Source of the DNA: Desulfobulbaceae bacterium
GTDB taxonomy: Bacteria > Desulfobacterota > Desulfobulbia > Desulfobulbales > SURF-16
Assembly: GCA_002868945.1 (NCBI GenBank)
Contig: PKTX01000081.1
Location: forward strand, 1-63,024
Length of the DNA stretch: 63,024 bases
Reading direction: 5' to 3'
Both the position numbers and the translations under genes were made by a program. Positions within the stretch are counted from its first letter, which is position 1. Each line of letters starts with the position of its first letter. Shown here piece by piece: positions 37,987-45,887 of this stretch. The notes under the pieces are model-generated. The model was not told where the DNA came from. It saw only the letters and a list, made by a program, of their open reading frames with translations, and ran no database searches.

Positions 37987-38022
37987 TGGTCATTTCACCA
38001 GGCGCACCTGGTCATTTCACCA
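37987..38022. promoter_or_regulatory. Tandem palindromes TGGTCATTTCACCA (candidate enhancer sites)
   Basis: Two identical 14-bp sites at 37987-38000 and 38009-38022, 22 bases centre to centre (two helical turns). Each is a dyad of TGGT/ACCA. They lie about 260-310 bases upstream of the sigma-54-like promoter at 37712. They resemble the pair at 62766-62802 before the cytochrome locus. Confidence 0.5.
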
Positions 38023-38099
38023 GGAGAGGTTTCGGGTCGTTGGGTGTCGCCGGTCCGGCCGGGCCGGCTGCACTCAACCAAGGGTGCGAAAACGACCCG

Positions 38100-38999
38100 T
38101 CAGCTGTGAATGGCCGGACAGAGTCGTCCCGGGCAGGCGGGGGCTCGGCCGGCCTGATGGAGGTGATGTTTGATTTCCGCGGCTTTTTGTTGTTTACAAT
38201 CAACCTTGGTCTGCCGTTTTGTCCGATAGAGATCATCATCGGCGAATTTTTTCAGGGCCAGACCGCTGCCGGCATCATCCGGAAAGGTTGCCACGCCGCT
38301 GCTGATCTCGATACAAAAGGGATAGTCGCCCTCCAGGGCGCGGCTTGCCACCTTGCTGCGGATTCGTTCGGCAAAGATTCGAGCCTCCCTTTTGTTGGTA
38401 TCGGGCAGCAGCAGGAGGAATTCATCACCGCCATAGCGGGCTGCCAGATCAGCGGCGCGTTTGGTGGAGAGCAGAATGTCGCCCACGGTGCGCAGCACCA
38501 TGTCGCCCACCAGATGACCATGGGTATCGTTGACATCCTTGAAGGAGTCGATATCCATGAAGAGCAGGGAGAGCAGGCGGCCCTGGCGTTTGGCGCCGGC
38601 CATTTCATGGGCCAACGCCTCCTCAAAGGCCTCTCTGTTGTGGAGGCCGGTGAGGCAATCATGCTGGTTGCGGTAAAAGATCTCCTCGAATCGAGAGACA
38701 TCCACCAGTTTGGCAAAGCCGATGCTCTTTTTCACCCATTGAAAGTAGTCGCAGACGGCAACGGCCAGGGGGACGGTCCGCTTGAGCGTCTTGGCCAGGC
38801 CGCTTTGATGGGCGATGATCTGCTGCCAGTGGCGGGCTGCGGCCGCCTTTTCAAAATCAAGATGGGTGAGAACCTCCAGGATAACCTTGCAGGCAGAATC
38901 GCCGTGGCGGGCGATTATCCGGCCCAGAGCGTCTTCCAAGTCATCGTCCGGACCGCATTGGCGTACGCAGGCCAGCACAGATTTTTTGATCCTATCCAT
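38100..38999 (-). CDS. Diguanylate cyclase (GGDEF)
   Basis: Makes c-di-GMP from two GTP. The 299-residue soluble protein has a C-terminal GGDEF domain with DCLTGLHNREAFEEAL, FMDIDSFKDVNDTHGH and the intact active site ARYGGDEFLLLLP. The product-inhibition site RAAD lies five residues before it. The N-terminal 130 residues are a helical domain with three cysteines and no known signature; it may sense a cytoplasmic signal. It lies near the PilZ activator and in the same window as the GEMM riboswitch, suggesting a local second-messenger circuit. The upstream leader is about 250 bases long and unexplained. Confidence 0.9.
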   Translation of the reverse strand: MDRIKKSVLACVRQCGPDDDLEDALGRIIARHGDSACKVILEVLTHLDFEKAAAARHWQQIIAHQSGLAKTLKRTVPLAVAVCDYFQWVKKSIGFAKLVDVSRFEEIFYRNQHDCLTGLHNREAFEEALAHEMAGAKRQGRLLSLLFMDIDSFKDVNDTHGHLVGDMVLRTVGDILLSTKRAADLAARYGGDEFLLLLPDTNKREARIFAERIRSKVASRALEGDYPFCIEISSGVATFPDDAGSGLALKKFADDDLYRTKRQTKVDCKQQKAAEIKHHLHQAGRAPACPGRLCPAIHS

Positions 39000-39256
39000 A
39001 TTTTCTCCCCTCAGTACACTTTTGCGGACGGTGTCAGGTGCCTTGTGCCGGGAATTTCACCAAGTTTACCGGGCATATGGCCGACTCTTTCTGGCTGGCC
39101 TCGGCTCTTTTTCAGCAGCACCGTCTGAAAGATTAAACTTCCCTGTAGCAGAGCTGATGTGCATGGCGCCTTGTACCAGCTGTGCCGAGCCTTTTGTGGC
39201 ATGGCACCACCAGGTGTGTAATGTTTTTTTTCAAGGTCGCTACATATTTTTAATAC

Positions 39257-39272
39257 TGCAAAACATGTGCCG
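39257..39272 (-). promoter_or_regulatory. Candidate sigma-54 promoter before the diguanylate cyclase gene
   Basis: Minus strand reads CGGCACATGTTTTGCA, with GG and GC 10 bases apart and only the first base off consensus. The expected transcript would start near 39245 and carry a leader of about 245 bases to the ATG at 38999. Confidence 0.42.
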
Positions 39273-39286
39273 TACAGCGGGGCTTT

Positions 39287-39841
39287 TCATGCCTCAAAAA
39301 AGAACCAGGGGGTATTGCGGTTATGGAGAGCGGTAATGTTCAGGACTCGGCCCGGTGTAACATGGATGGGCTGCGGCAGGATAAAGAGGCAGTGCTGCCA
39401 GCCCGAGGCCGGATTGTTGTGGCTGGGATGGTTTTCAAAAACCACGGAGTCATCCATTTCCAGGCGGATCCACTGGATGATACCGGCGCATCGGCCGGAG
39501 GTGGAGGCCATGACCGGCAGGCTTTGTCGGTCATGGCGGGGGAAGGTGTCACTGCCGGCAAAGTCAAAGGAAAAGGCATCCTGGGGCTCGCTGAGCAGCT
39601 CAAGGGAGAGATCGTTGCGGTTGAGGTAATGTTTGCCTGGAACCAGGTTGCTGAAGGCGCTGAGATCAAAGCCGTACATCTCGTCGACGCGGATATGCTT
39701 GTCGATATCCGCACCGCCGAACAGGGCAAAGCGGATGGAGCCGTGGGCCGGGATAATGGTGCTGCCCGGCTCGAGCCTTGGCATCCTCGATGCTCTCCAG
39801 GACGCGTCGGCCCGGGACCCTCATCTTCTTGGCCTGGCGCA
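39287..39841 (-). pseudogene. Truncated, frameshifted PRMT-like methyltransferase remnant
   Basis: The open part (39784 to 39287) reads LEPGSTIIPAHGSIRFALF and, near the end, GIIQWIRLEMDDSVVFENHPS and TPGRVLNITALHN. This is the beta-barrel half of protein arginine methyltransferase-like enzymes. The residues that should precede it (RRVLESIEDAKAR) are present just upstream but in another frame, so there is a frameshift near 39780. The SAM-binding half is missing altogether, with only about 90 bases between this and the next gene. It is probably a nonfunctional remnant. Confidence 0.6.
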
Positions 39842-39877
39842 TGGTGTTTTTCTGTGGCGGAGGTCTGGTAAGTCGCC

Positions 39878-40450
39878 TTAGAGTTTGAGTTTGTTGATCT
39901 CGCTGTTGACCCGGGTGCAGAGGGCTCGGAGCTCCAGCAAACGGTCCTCGGCGCGCACGCCGGAGGTCTCGCAGAGGTTTTCGGCCTGATGCATGGCCAC
40001 CCACACCAGGGAGGCGGTTTTTTGAAAGTGGTCAACGGTTTCATTGATCTGTGCGGCCAGGGCCGCCCCCTCATCGCCGTCGCGCAGTTTGACGCGTACC
40101 GTGAGATCGCCGGCGGCAATGCGGCGCAGATCCTCTTCCATGCGGTAGAGCGGCCCGGCCAGACTCTTTGGCACAAAAAGGCTGGCCAGACCGCCGGCCA
40201 GCAGGCTGACCACAAAGGCGATGCCCACCACCGGCAGCAGAAAGTCAAGAAAGTTGCGGGCCGTGATATGAAACTGCATGAAGGAACCATTAATCTCCTG
40301 GTTGGCATATTGGTAGTAGACGGCGCTCATGAGCAGCAGACTGGCCATGACAATAACCGACACCCTGGAGATGAGGCGCATCTGCATGGCGCGGTTCACC
40401 GTAAGATTGAGGACCTTGCGTTTGTATGGACGGGGTCGTGGCTGCATCAT
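39878..40450 (-). CDS. HAMP-domain membrane protein
   Basis: The 190-residue protein has a basic N-terminus (MMQPRPRPYKRKVLNLTVNRAMQMRL), two membrane helices (about residues 31-47 and 66-88) enclosing a short periplasmic loop, a HAMP linker (PLYRMEEDLRRIAAGDLTVRVKLRDGDE) and a C-terminal coiled region. No kinase or chemotaxis output domain follows, so it may signal through partners. GGGAGGAAGCA precedes the first ATG. A deleted paralog lies behind the pentaheme cytochrome gene at 45605-45840. The leader of this gene still encodes the last codons of a similar cytochrome. Confidence 0.8.
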   Translation of the reverse strand: MMQPRPRPYKRKVLNLTVNRAMQMRLISRVSVIVMASLLLMSAVYYQYANQEINGSFMQFHITARNFLDFLLPVVGIAFVVSLLAGGLASLFVPKSLAGPLYRMEEDLRRIAAGDLTVRVKLRDGDEGAALAAQINETVDHFQKTASLVWVAMHQAENLCETSGVRAEDRLLELRALCTRVNSEINKLKL

Positions 40451-40494
40451 TGCTTCCTCCCTGTGAAAAAGGGGTTAATTGAACATGGTGCTGA
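40398..40494. repeat. 97-bp duplication, copy A (cytochrome end / HAMP gene start)
   Basis: Nearly identical to 45791-45887 with about six differences. It covers the last codons of a cytochrome (STMFN, stop), the ribosome site GGGAGGAAG, and the first 16-17 codons of the HAMP gene. The copies diverge on both sides. Confidence 0.85.
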
Positions 40495-40502
40495 GGGGAT
40501 TT

Positions 40503-40700
40503 TGCCCGCCTTGGCTGCTCGCACCCAGGTTTCGAGAGTGCTTTTCGGCAAAGAGAGCCGCTGAGCTGCTTCCCCGGCAGAGAGACCGCCCTCTAGCACC
40601 ACCCGGGCGGCCTCTTCCCGGAACTCCTTTGTATAGCGGCCGCACGGAATTTTTTCCATGGTAAGACCTCCACTCTGGTTTATGAATGATCAGCGTTATT
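40503..40700 (-). mobile_element. Truncated IS3-family OrfA remnant
   Basis: Minus strand from 40659 reads MEKIPCGRYTKEFREEAARVVLEGGLSAGEAAQRLSLPKSTLETWVRAAKAGKI (quoted here as the start, then helix-turn-helix EAAQRLSLPKSTLETW). This is the N-terminus of IS3-type OrfA. The homology stops abruptly at about 40500 where the cytochrome tail begins. OrfB is absent. It seems to have replaced a cytochrome gene upstream of the HAMP gene. Confidence 0.75.
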
Positions 40701-40881
40701 GACCCGTCGGCCTCACCTTTCCCTTCCAAGAGAAAACCAGAGATCAAGTGGTTGGAAATCCTTTTTGCTTCTGTTACCGAATTATCCACTACCAGTTGGT
40801 GGAAATCAGGGGAGAGAATGAAATTTTTTAATCTTGATTGTCACGCACTGGAATGCGAAACAATCAATCGACCATCAGTGG

Positions 40882-43086
40882 TCACGATTCTTCCAGCAAT
40901 CGCCCACTCTGGTCCCATGCCATTTTATTACCTTGGGGCACGCCGCGCAGATATTCCATAAATCCCTTGAGTTCCCCTCCTTCATACCATTCGGTCCAGA
41001 AGCCATCAGCGATGTAGCGACCTGTTGCATCAGGCTTCACCTGGACAATCATTTTGATGTTGCCGGATGGGTATTTTTTCACAGAGACCTTCTGCAGCAC
41101 GACATTGTTCAACGGTGCTGCGGATTGTCGGCGAAGCTGATTGATTGCTTTCTTGGCATCAGCGCTCTTCGGGTTGAGGCGTTGTGCTTCGAGGAAATGC
41201 GCGAGGGCGTCCGCCGGTCGACCACGTTGAGCCATGGCGACGCCAAGGTGCATGTGGGCACGGTCGCGATTGGGGCCAGACCAGAACACACTGGCATGAA
41301 GAAGATGGGCATAGCCGACCTCGACCTGGCGATTTCGCGTATCCGCAATCCATTGCCCTAATTTGCTATGGAGCTTTGAATCCATGGGGTCGGTATTGAG
41401 GGCCAGGCGAAAGTATTCCCAGGCCCGATCAGGGTCATCATGCAGATATTGCGAGGCAATAACCGTTGCAGCGGTCTTGGTAATATATGGATCTTCCACT
41501 TCAAGTTGAAGGGCCTGGACAGCCAAGCGCTCAGCGTCTTCACCCTTGCCGGACCAGGCCAATACGCGGGCAAGATTTGCCAATCCCAAAGCTTGCATCG
41601 GTTTGTCAAATTGGCCATGAACCTTTTCAGTAACAGTTGCGATCGCTTGATCCCCCCAAGTCTCTGAGGGCTCGACAATCCCTCTGGCGCCCATGACCTC
41701 GACCAATTGCTGGGCAAGAAGCTGATTACCCTCAATAGTGGGATGAACGTGATCCAGGAAAAACTCCTGGCCAAGAATCGTATGCCCATGGTTGTCCTGA
41801 ACGTGCCCCTCGAGCAATTGGACGAAGTCAACCAGGGGGACCTCTGCATTCTTGGCGACCTCGGCCAGCACCTCTCCCATGGCGTCAAGGGAGCGGAGTG
41901 AGCAGACATCTTCCTCTTTAGCCCGCCGGAAGGCCGCCTTTGCCTCGTCATATCGCCTAAGGGCAAAGAGGGTATTCCCGCGGCGGTAGTGAAGCTCTGC
42001 AAACCGTGGATCAAAAATCAGAGCTTCATCCAATGCCGCCAGTGCCTCGGACCACTTTTTGGCTTTTATTTTTTTGCGGGCAGCGCTCAGAAGCTCCAGG
42101 GAGCGTGATCGTTGTGCCGCAGAAAGACCCTTTGTATGTTCGCTTTTAAAGGGGGTGCAATCTTTGAGGCTGGCGGCGGGGCTGACAAAAATCACCGCAG
42201 CGCCAACTGCTTTGGCCTGGTCCACCATACGTTCCAGACTGAGCCGATAATGCTCGACAACCTCTTGCCGAAGGGCATCGTCCCGGCTATAGGAGTCAGG
42301 CCCGGTTTTTTTCAGAATAGTCTCAACTTCACCCGGCAAGGTGGCCCGCAGGCTATCCTTGCTTTTAGGCAAAGCGTTTATTTTCTGCAAAGACCACGAA
42401 AGGGCTGACCACGTCCGGGTGGTGGCGAGTTTCCCGGCTAACTCCGTGGCCGCACCTTTGACACCACCACGGAGTTGGCCGTAGCTACGCCGTTCTAAAA
42501 ACTCGTTATGTCCCGTGTAAATGATGAAAAGATCTGGCTCATACTGCACAAGTTCCTTCATCAGGCGTGCCACCCGGTAGCTCGCGTAACTTATGCCGCC
42601 GGCATTGATCACCTCCCAGTTTCTGCTGGAGTCGGCGGCAGGGAGGAACTCGCGCAACCAGCCTGAAAAGGATACGGAGTCGTTATAGGGCCGACCATAG
42701 GTGGTGGATCCGCCGAGGGTGAAGATGCGGTACGTCCCTGATTTTTTTGGGCTGGAAAATGTCTGAAGATTGAAATAGGTCAGCTTGTTGGGGGCTGTTT
42801 CCAGTATGCCTGGGGGTTGAGAATCTGCTTTGGTAATATAGAGCGGAATATTTTCGGCGAAGCCCACAAAGGGATCGTCATGAAGAAGGACTGGGTTCAC
42901 CCCGGCGCTGAATAAAGCCACTTCCAGGAGAGCAAGCATCAGGACCACCGTGATCAAGAGAAAGAGCAGCCTTTTCCACAGGACAATACCAGGATGATCG
43001 GATGCTTTGGGGCCGGAGAGATTTTTCTCTGGCCCGTCGCCTGATCCTTGATCGGTGGCCGTTTTCTTTATGTCTTTATTTTCCAT
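40882..43086 (-). CDS. Membrane-anchored SGNH/GDSL hydrolase with TPR region
   Basis: The 734-residue protein has an N-terminal cytoplasmic tail, one membrane helix (about residues 37-60, LLFLLITVVLMLALLEVAL) and an extracytoplasmic SGNH hydrolase. Block I is TLGGSTTYG, block II NAGGISYASYRV, block III YTGHNEF and block V DHVHPTIEGNQLL, so the Ser, Gly, Asn and His/Asp residues are all present. TPR-like repeats (FAELHYRRGNTLFALRRYDEA and later) lie inside and after it. The likely reaction is deacetylation or ester hydrolysis of a surface glycan (inference). It is last in the carbamoyltransferase cassette. Confidence 0.82.
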   Translation of the reverse strand: MENKDIKKTATDQGSGDGPEKNLSGPKASDHPGIVLWKRLLFLLITVVLMLALLEVALFSAGVNPVLLHDDPFVGFAENIPLYITKADSQPPGILETAPNKLTYFNLQTFSSPKKSGTYRIFTLGGSTTYGRPYNDSVSFSGWLREFLPAADSSRNWEVINAGGISYASYRVARLMKELVQYEPDLFIIYTGHNEFLERRSYGQLRGGVKGAATELAGKLATTRTWSALSWSLQKINALPKSKDSLRATLPGEVETILKKTGPDSYSRDDALRQEVVEHYRLSLERMVDQAKAVGAAVIFVSPAASLKDCTPFKSEHTKGLSAAQRSRSLELLSAARKKIKAKKWSEALAALDEALIFDPRFAELHYRRGNTLFALRRYDEAKAAFRRAKEEDVCSLRSLDAMGEVLAEVAKNAEVPLVDFVQLLEGHVQDNHGHTILGQEFFLDHVHPTIEGNQLLAQQLVEVMGARGIVEPSETWGDQAIATVTEKVHGQFDKPMQALGLANLARVLAWSGKGEDAERLAVQALQLEVEDPYITKTAATVIASQYLHDDPDRAWEYFRLALNTDPMDSKLHSKLGQWIADTRNRQVEVGYAHLLHASVFWSGPNRDRAHMHLGVAMAQRGRPADALAHFLEAQRLNPKSADAKKAINQLRRQSAAPLNNVVLQKVSVKKYPSGNIKMIVQVKPDATGRYIADGFWTEWYEGGELKGFMEYLRGVPQGNKMAWDQSGRLLEES

Positions 43087-43160
43087 ATTCAGCTTTCTCA
43101 GAACAATTGCCGGTCTTTCCCCCTGCGTTTAGGCAGCGTCACAGGTCCTGGGAGGTGAAA

Positions 43161-43319
43161 TTAAAAAAGGGTATAAATAAATGGCGCAAGAGCGCTGCCC
43201 TGGGTCAGCAGAATCAAGGATCCTAACAGGAGAAGGACAATACTGATCGGCAGCAGGTACCACTTCTTGCTGTGCTTGAGAAATTCAAAATATTCAGTGA
43301 TGATTTTCATTTTTGCCAT
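43161..43319 (-). CDS. DUF5989 family small membrane protein
   Basis: A 52-residue protein: MAKMKIITEYFEFLKHSKKW followed by a single membrane helix and the characteristic ending LLTQGSALAPFIYTLF. This matches the DUF5989 family, usually annotated next to SxtJ and carbamoyltransferase genes. AGGAGTTACCTC sits before the ATG. It lies 11 bases after the sxtJ stop. Function is unknown; a role as a membrane partner of SxtJ is only suggested by constant adjacency. Confidence 0.88.
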   Translation of the reverse strand: MAKMKIITEYFEFLKHSKKWYLLPISIVLLLLGSLILLTQGSALAPFIYTLF

Positions 43320-43330
43320 GAGGTAACTCC

Positions 43331-43759
43331 TTAATACATCTTCTCGTAATTACTCGGCTTCCCCCTTTCTTTCTTCACCCAGAAAGTATTTGCCGAGGAA
43401 AAATGTTTTTCTTCCAGAAAATTCTTCCCAAATATACGGGAAATCAGGCCAATGGAGGTTAAAGCCAGAAAATAAGCGAGGCTCAGTACCACCCTGGAAA
43501 CCGGCCAACCAATAACAAAGGCCGCTCCCATCCACACCGTATACAGACGAAAAAGAGATCTTGGATAGACAAGCCCGCTTAGAACCAGCACCAAACCAAT
43601 ACCACCAACAATCGAGGCTGCTTGGGCATGGTTCCGCAACCACAGAAAGCCACCAACAGCCAGGAGTACCGCCCCAACCGACAGGCCGAACTTTCTAAGC
43701 TGGCCCCTGGAAACATCAAGACCGGCAAGCTCTTCACGGACATCGCTAATCCAGCTCAT
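43331..43759 (-). CDS. SxtJ family membrane protein
   Basis: The 142-residue protein starts MSWISDVREELAGLDVSRGQLRKFGLSVG and has about four hydrophobic segments (residues 30-45, 52-72, 78-97, 100-113). This pattern belongs to the SxtJ-like family found behind carbamoyltransferases. The ATG at 43759 lies within the carbamoyltransferase gene, 14 bases before its end, with GGAG 8 bases upstream, so translation is coupled. Its role is unknown. Confidence 0.82.
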   Translation of the reverse strand: MSWISDVREELAGLDVSRGQLRKFGLSVGAVLLAVGGFLWLRNHAQAASIVGGIGLVLVLSGLVYPRSLFRLYTVWMGAAFVIGWPVSRVVLSLAYFLALTSIGLISRIFGKNFLEEKHFSSANTFWVKKERGKPSNYEKMY

Positions 43760-45563
43760 AGACCTGTCTCCAATCAATGGTATCGTGAAAAGAGGGCTGC
43801 TCTTCCTTCAGCAAAAGACAATCACCAAGCACCAGCACATCCATCTCGGTGCGCATGAAACAGCGGTAGGCATCCAAGGGCGATTCCACTATGGGCTCGC
43901 CACGAACATTAAACGAGGTATTAACCACCACCGGACACCCTGTTCTTCGATAAAAGGCCGATATCAAGGCGTGGTAGCGGGGATTTGTTTCCCTGGAAAC
44001 AGTCTGGATGCGGGCTGAACAATCAACGTGGGTCACTGCGGGAATCTCAGAACGTGCAACTTGCAGCTGTTTGATCCCCCACAGGTTTTTTTTATCTTCA
44101 TCCACCAGACAGCGCTTATCCTCTTTTACATCAGCCACAAGCAACATGTAGGGGCTGTCGTGCTCCAGTTCAAACCATTCTGCGGCCTTCTCCTCCAGTA
44201 CCGAAGGGGCAAAGGGGCGAAAGCTCTCCCTGTACTTAATCTTCAGGTTCATTTTTTTCTGCATGTCCGGATTGCGAGAATCTCCGATAATGGAACGGTT
44301 GCCAAGCGCCCGTGGGCCAAACTCCATACGCCCTTGGAACCAACCGATGATGCTGCCGTTAGCCAGCATGCCGCTCGCCTGCTCGACCACATCATCAAAG
44401 GACAGGTGGGCATGGGGCAGGTCATGGTTGGTGAGAAACGCACGAATCGCCTCGCTATCATAGGCCTTGCCAAGATAAGAGCCTTGTTGTCGGTCTTTGC
44501 CGTTTTTTTGCGGGAGCGGATTGTCAAGATAGTGGTGATGGATAATGAGAGCAGAACCGATTGCATCGCCCGCATCGCCGGCGGCAGGTTGGATCCAGAT
44601 ATCATCAAACAGGCCGCTTCTGATAAGTTTGCCGTTGGCCACGCAATTAAGGGCCACACCACCGGCCAGGCAAAGATTTTTTTCCCCGGTTTCCTTTCGT
44701 ACATGGCGGGCCATGCGCAAAACAATTTCTTCAGTGACATCCTGCACAGATCTGGCGAGATCCATCTCTCTCTGGGTCAACGGTGCTTCCAGCTGTCGGG
44801 GCGGGCCGTCAAACAGCTTGGCAAAGCGGCTGTTGGTCATGGTAAGTCCGGTGCAATAGTTGAAATAATCCATGTTCATCCGGAAAGAACCATCTTCCTT
44901 CAGCTCCAGCAGATGTTTATAAATTGCATCGACATATTTGGGTTCTCCATACGGGGCCAATCCCATGACCTTGTATTCCCCGGAATTAACGCGAAAGCCT
45001 GTGAAATAGGTGAAGGCCGAATAGAGAAGCCCTAAGGAATGGGGGAAATTAATATGCGCCACTATTTCCACCTTGTTTTGATTTCCCACGCCATACGAAG
45101 CGGTGGCCCACTCCCCCACCCCATCTAATGTCAAAAAAGCGGCTCGTTGAAAAGGGGAGGGGAAAAAAGCGGAAGCGGCGTGGGATTCATGGTGCTCTGG
45201 GAAAAGAATTTTGCCGTCATAGCCAAGATTTTCATGAATGAGATCTGAAATCCACAGCTTTTTCCTGATCCACACAGGAGCCGCTTTCAGAAACGATCGA
45301 AAGCCTTGGGGGGCAAACTGGAGGTAGGTATCAAGGATGCGGCCGAACTTGACCAACGGTTTTTCATAAAAAGCCACATAGTCGAGATCCGCAGCCTGAA
45401 TGCCTGCCTCTTCCAGGCAATAGGCAATGGCACGGGAAGGGAAATCAGGATCATGCTTTTTCCGGCTGAAGCGCTCCTCCTGGGCGGCGGCAATAATTTC
45501 ACCGTCTTTCAGAAGGCAGGCTGCAGAATCGTGATAATAGGCTGATATGCCGAGAATATACAT
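43746..45563 (-). CDS. Carbamoyltransferase (NodU/CmcH/TobZ family)
   Basis: A 605-residue enzyme that transfers a carbamoyl group from carbamoyl phosphate to a hydroxyl on a sugar or other metabolite. The N-terminal YrdC/Kae1-like half begins ILGISAYYHDSAACLLKDG, has FPEHHESHAASAFFPSPF (metal histidines), TLDGVGEWATAS and CLAGGVALNCVANGK. The C-terminal domain has MEFGPRALGNRSIIGDSR and VNTSFNVRGEPIVESP. All family motifs are intact. It leads a four-gene cassette, probably for surface glycan decoration (inference). The acceptor is unknown. Confidence 0.92.
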   Translation of the reverse strand: MYILGISAYYHDSAACLLKDGEIIAAAQEERFSRKKHDPDFPSRAIAYCLEEAGIQAADLDYVAFYEKPLVKFGRILDTYLQFAPQGFRSFLKAAPVWIRKKLWISDLIHENLGYDGKILFPEHHESHAASAFFPSPFQRAAFLTLDGVGEWATASYGVGNQNKVEIVAHINFPHSLGLLYSAFTYFTGFRVNSGEYKVMGLAPYGEPKYVDAIYKHLLELKEDGSFRMNMDYFNYCTGLTMTNSRFAKLFDGPPRQLEAPLTQREMDLARSVQDVTEEIVLRMARHVRKETGEKNLCLAGGVALNCVANGKLIRSGLFDDIWIQPAAGDAGDAIGSALIIHHHYLDNPLPQKNGKDRQQGSYLGKAYDSEAIRAFLTNHDLPHAHLSFDDVVEQASGMLANGSIIGWFQGRMEFGPRALGNRSIIGDSRNPDMQKKMNLKIKYRESFRPFAPSVLEEKAAEWFELEHDSPYMLLVADVKEDKRCLVDEDKKNLWGIKQLQVARSEIPAVTHVDCSARIQTVSRETNPRYHALISAFYRRTGCPVVVNTSFNVRGEPIVESPLDAYRCFMRTEMDVLVLGDCLLLKEEQPSFHDTIDWRQVYELD

Positions 45564-45604
45564 ACACTCCCCGAAAAAGTTTGATCCGATCGGCAGGCAG
45601 TTGC

Positions 45605-45840
45605 TTACTGCTCCCTTTCAACTTTCAGTTTGCCGACCATCATGCTTATCCGCTCATAAGCAGCCTGGAACTCCTTGCGGCGTTCGTCCGGGGATATTTC
45701 ATCCCCAGCGGCGTATATGCGCTGAGCCCCCCGCATGGCATCTTGCACGGAGGTGATTGTTCCCTGAAAAAGGTCAACGGTTTGACGGGTACCGTGAGAT
45801 TGAGGACCTTGCCTTTGTATGGACGGGGTCGTGGCTGCAT
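45605..45840 (-). pseudogene. HAMP membrane protein relic (internal deletion, frameshift)
   Basis: Begins with ATG and 16 codons nearly identical to the HAMP gene at 40447 (MQPRPRPYKGKVLNLT), then shifts frame and continues as TVDLFQGTITSVQDAM...DERRKEFQAAYERI. The first part of that matches the C-terminal TVDHFQKTASLVWVAM region of the intact paralog. Both membrane helices and the HAMP linker are missing. Confidence 0.75.
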
Positions 45841-45887
45841 GATTGCTTCCTCCCTGTGCAAAAGGGGTTAATTGAACATGGTGCTCA
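45791..45887. repeat. 97-bp duplication, copy B
   Basis: Partner of 40398-40494. Here it joins an intact pentaheme cytochrome to a broken HAMP gene, the reverse of the situation at copy A. Confidence 0.85.

Noticed and set aside
39052-39082. GGGAATTTCACCA and CGGGCATATGGCC as a third enhancer pair
   Set aside because: Only partial matches to the palindromes at 37987 and 62766, spacing differs, and they lie downstream of the proposed promoter.
39011-39090. GGTAAACTTGGTGAAA...GGCACAAGGCAC in the leader of the diguanylate cyclase gene looked like a second GEMM riboswitch
   Set aside because: The first hairpin does not pair properly and the 3' half (GGTAGC...TTACC) is missing before the start codon.
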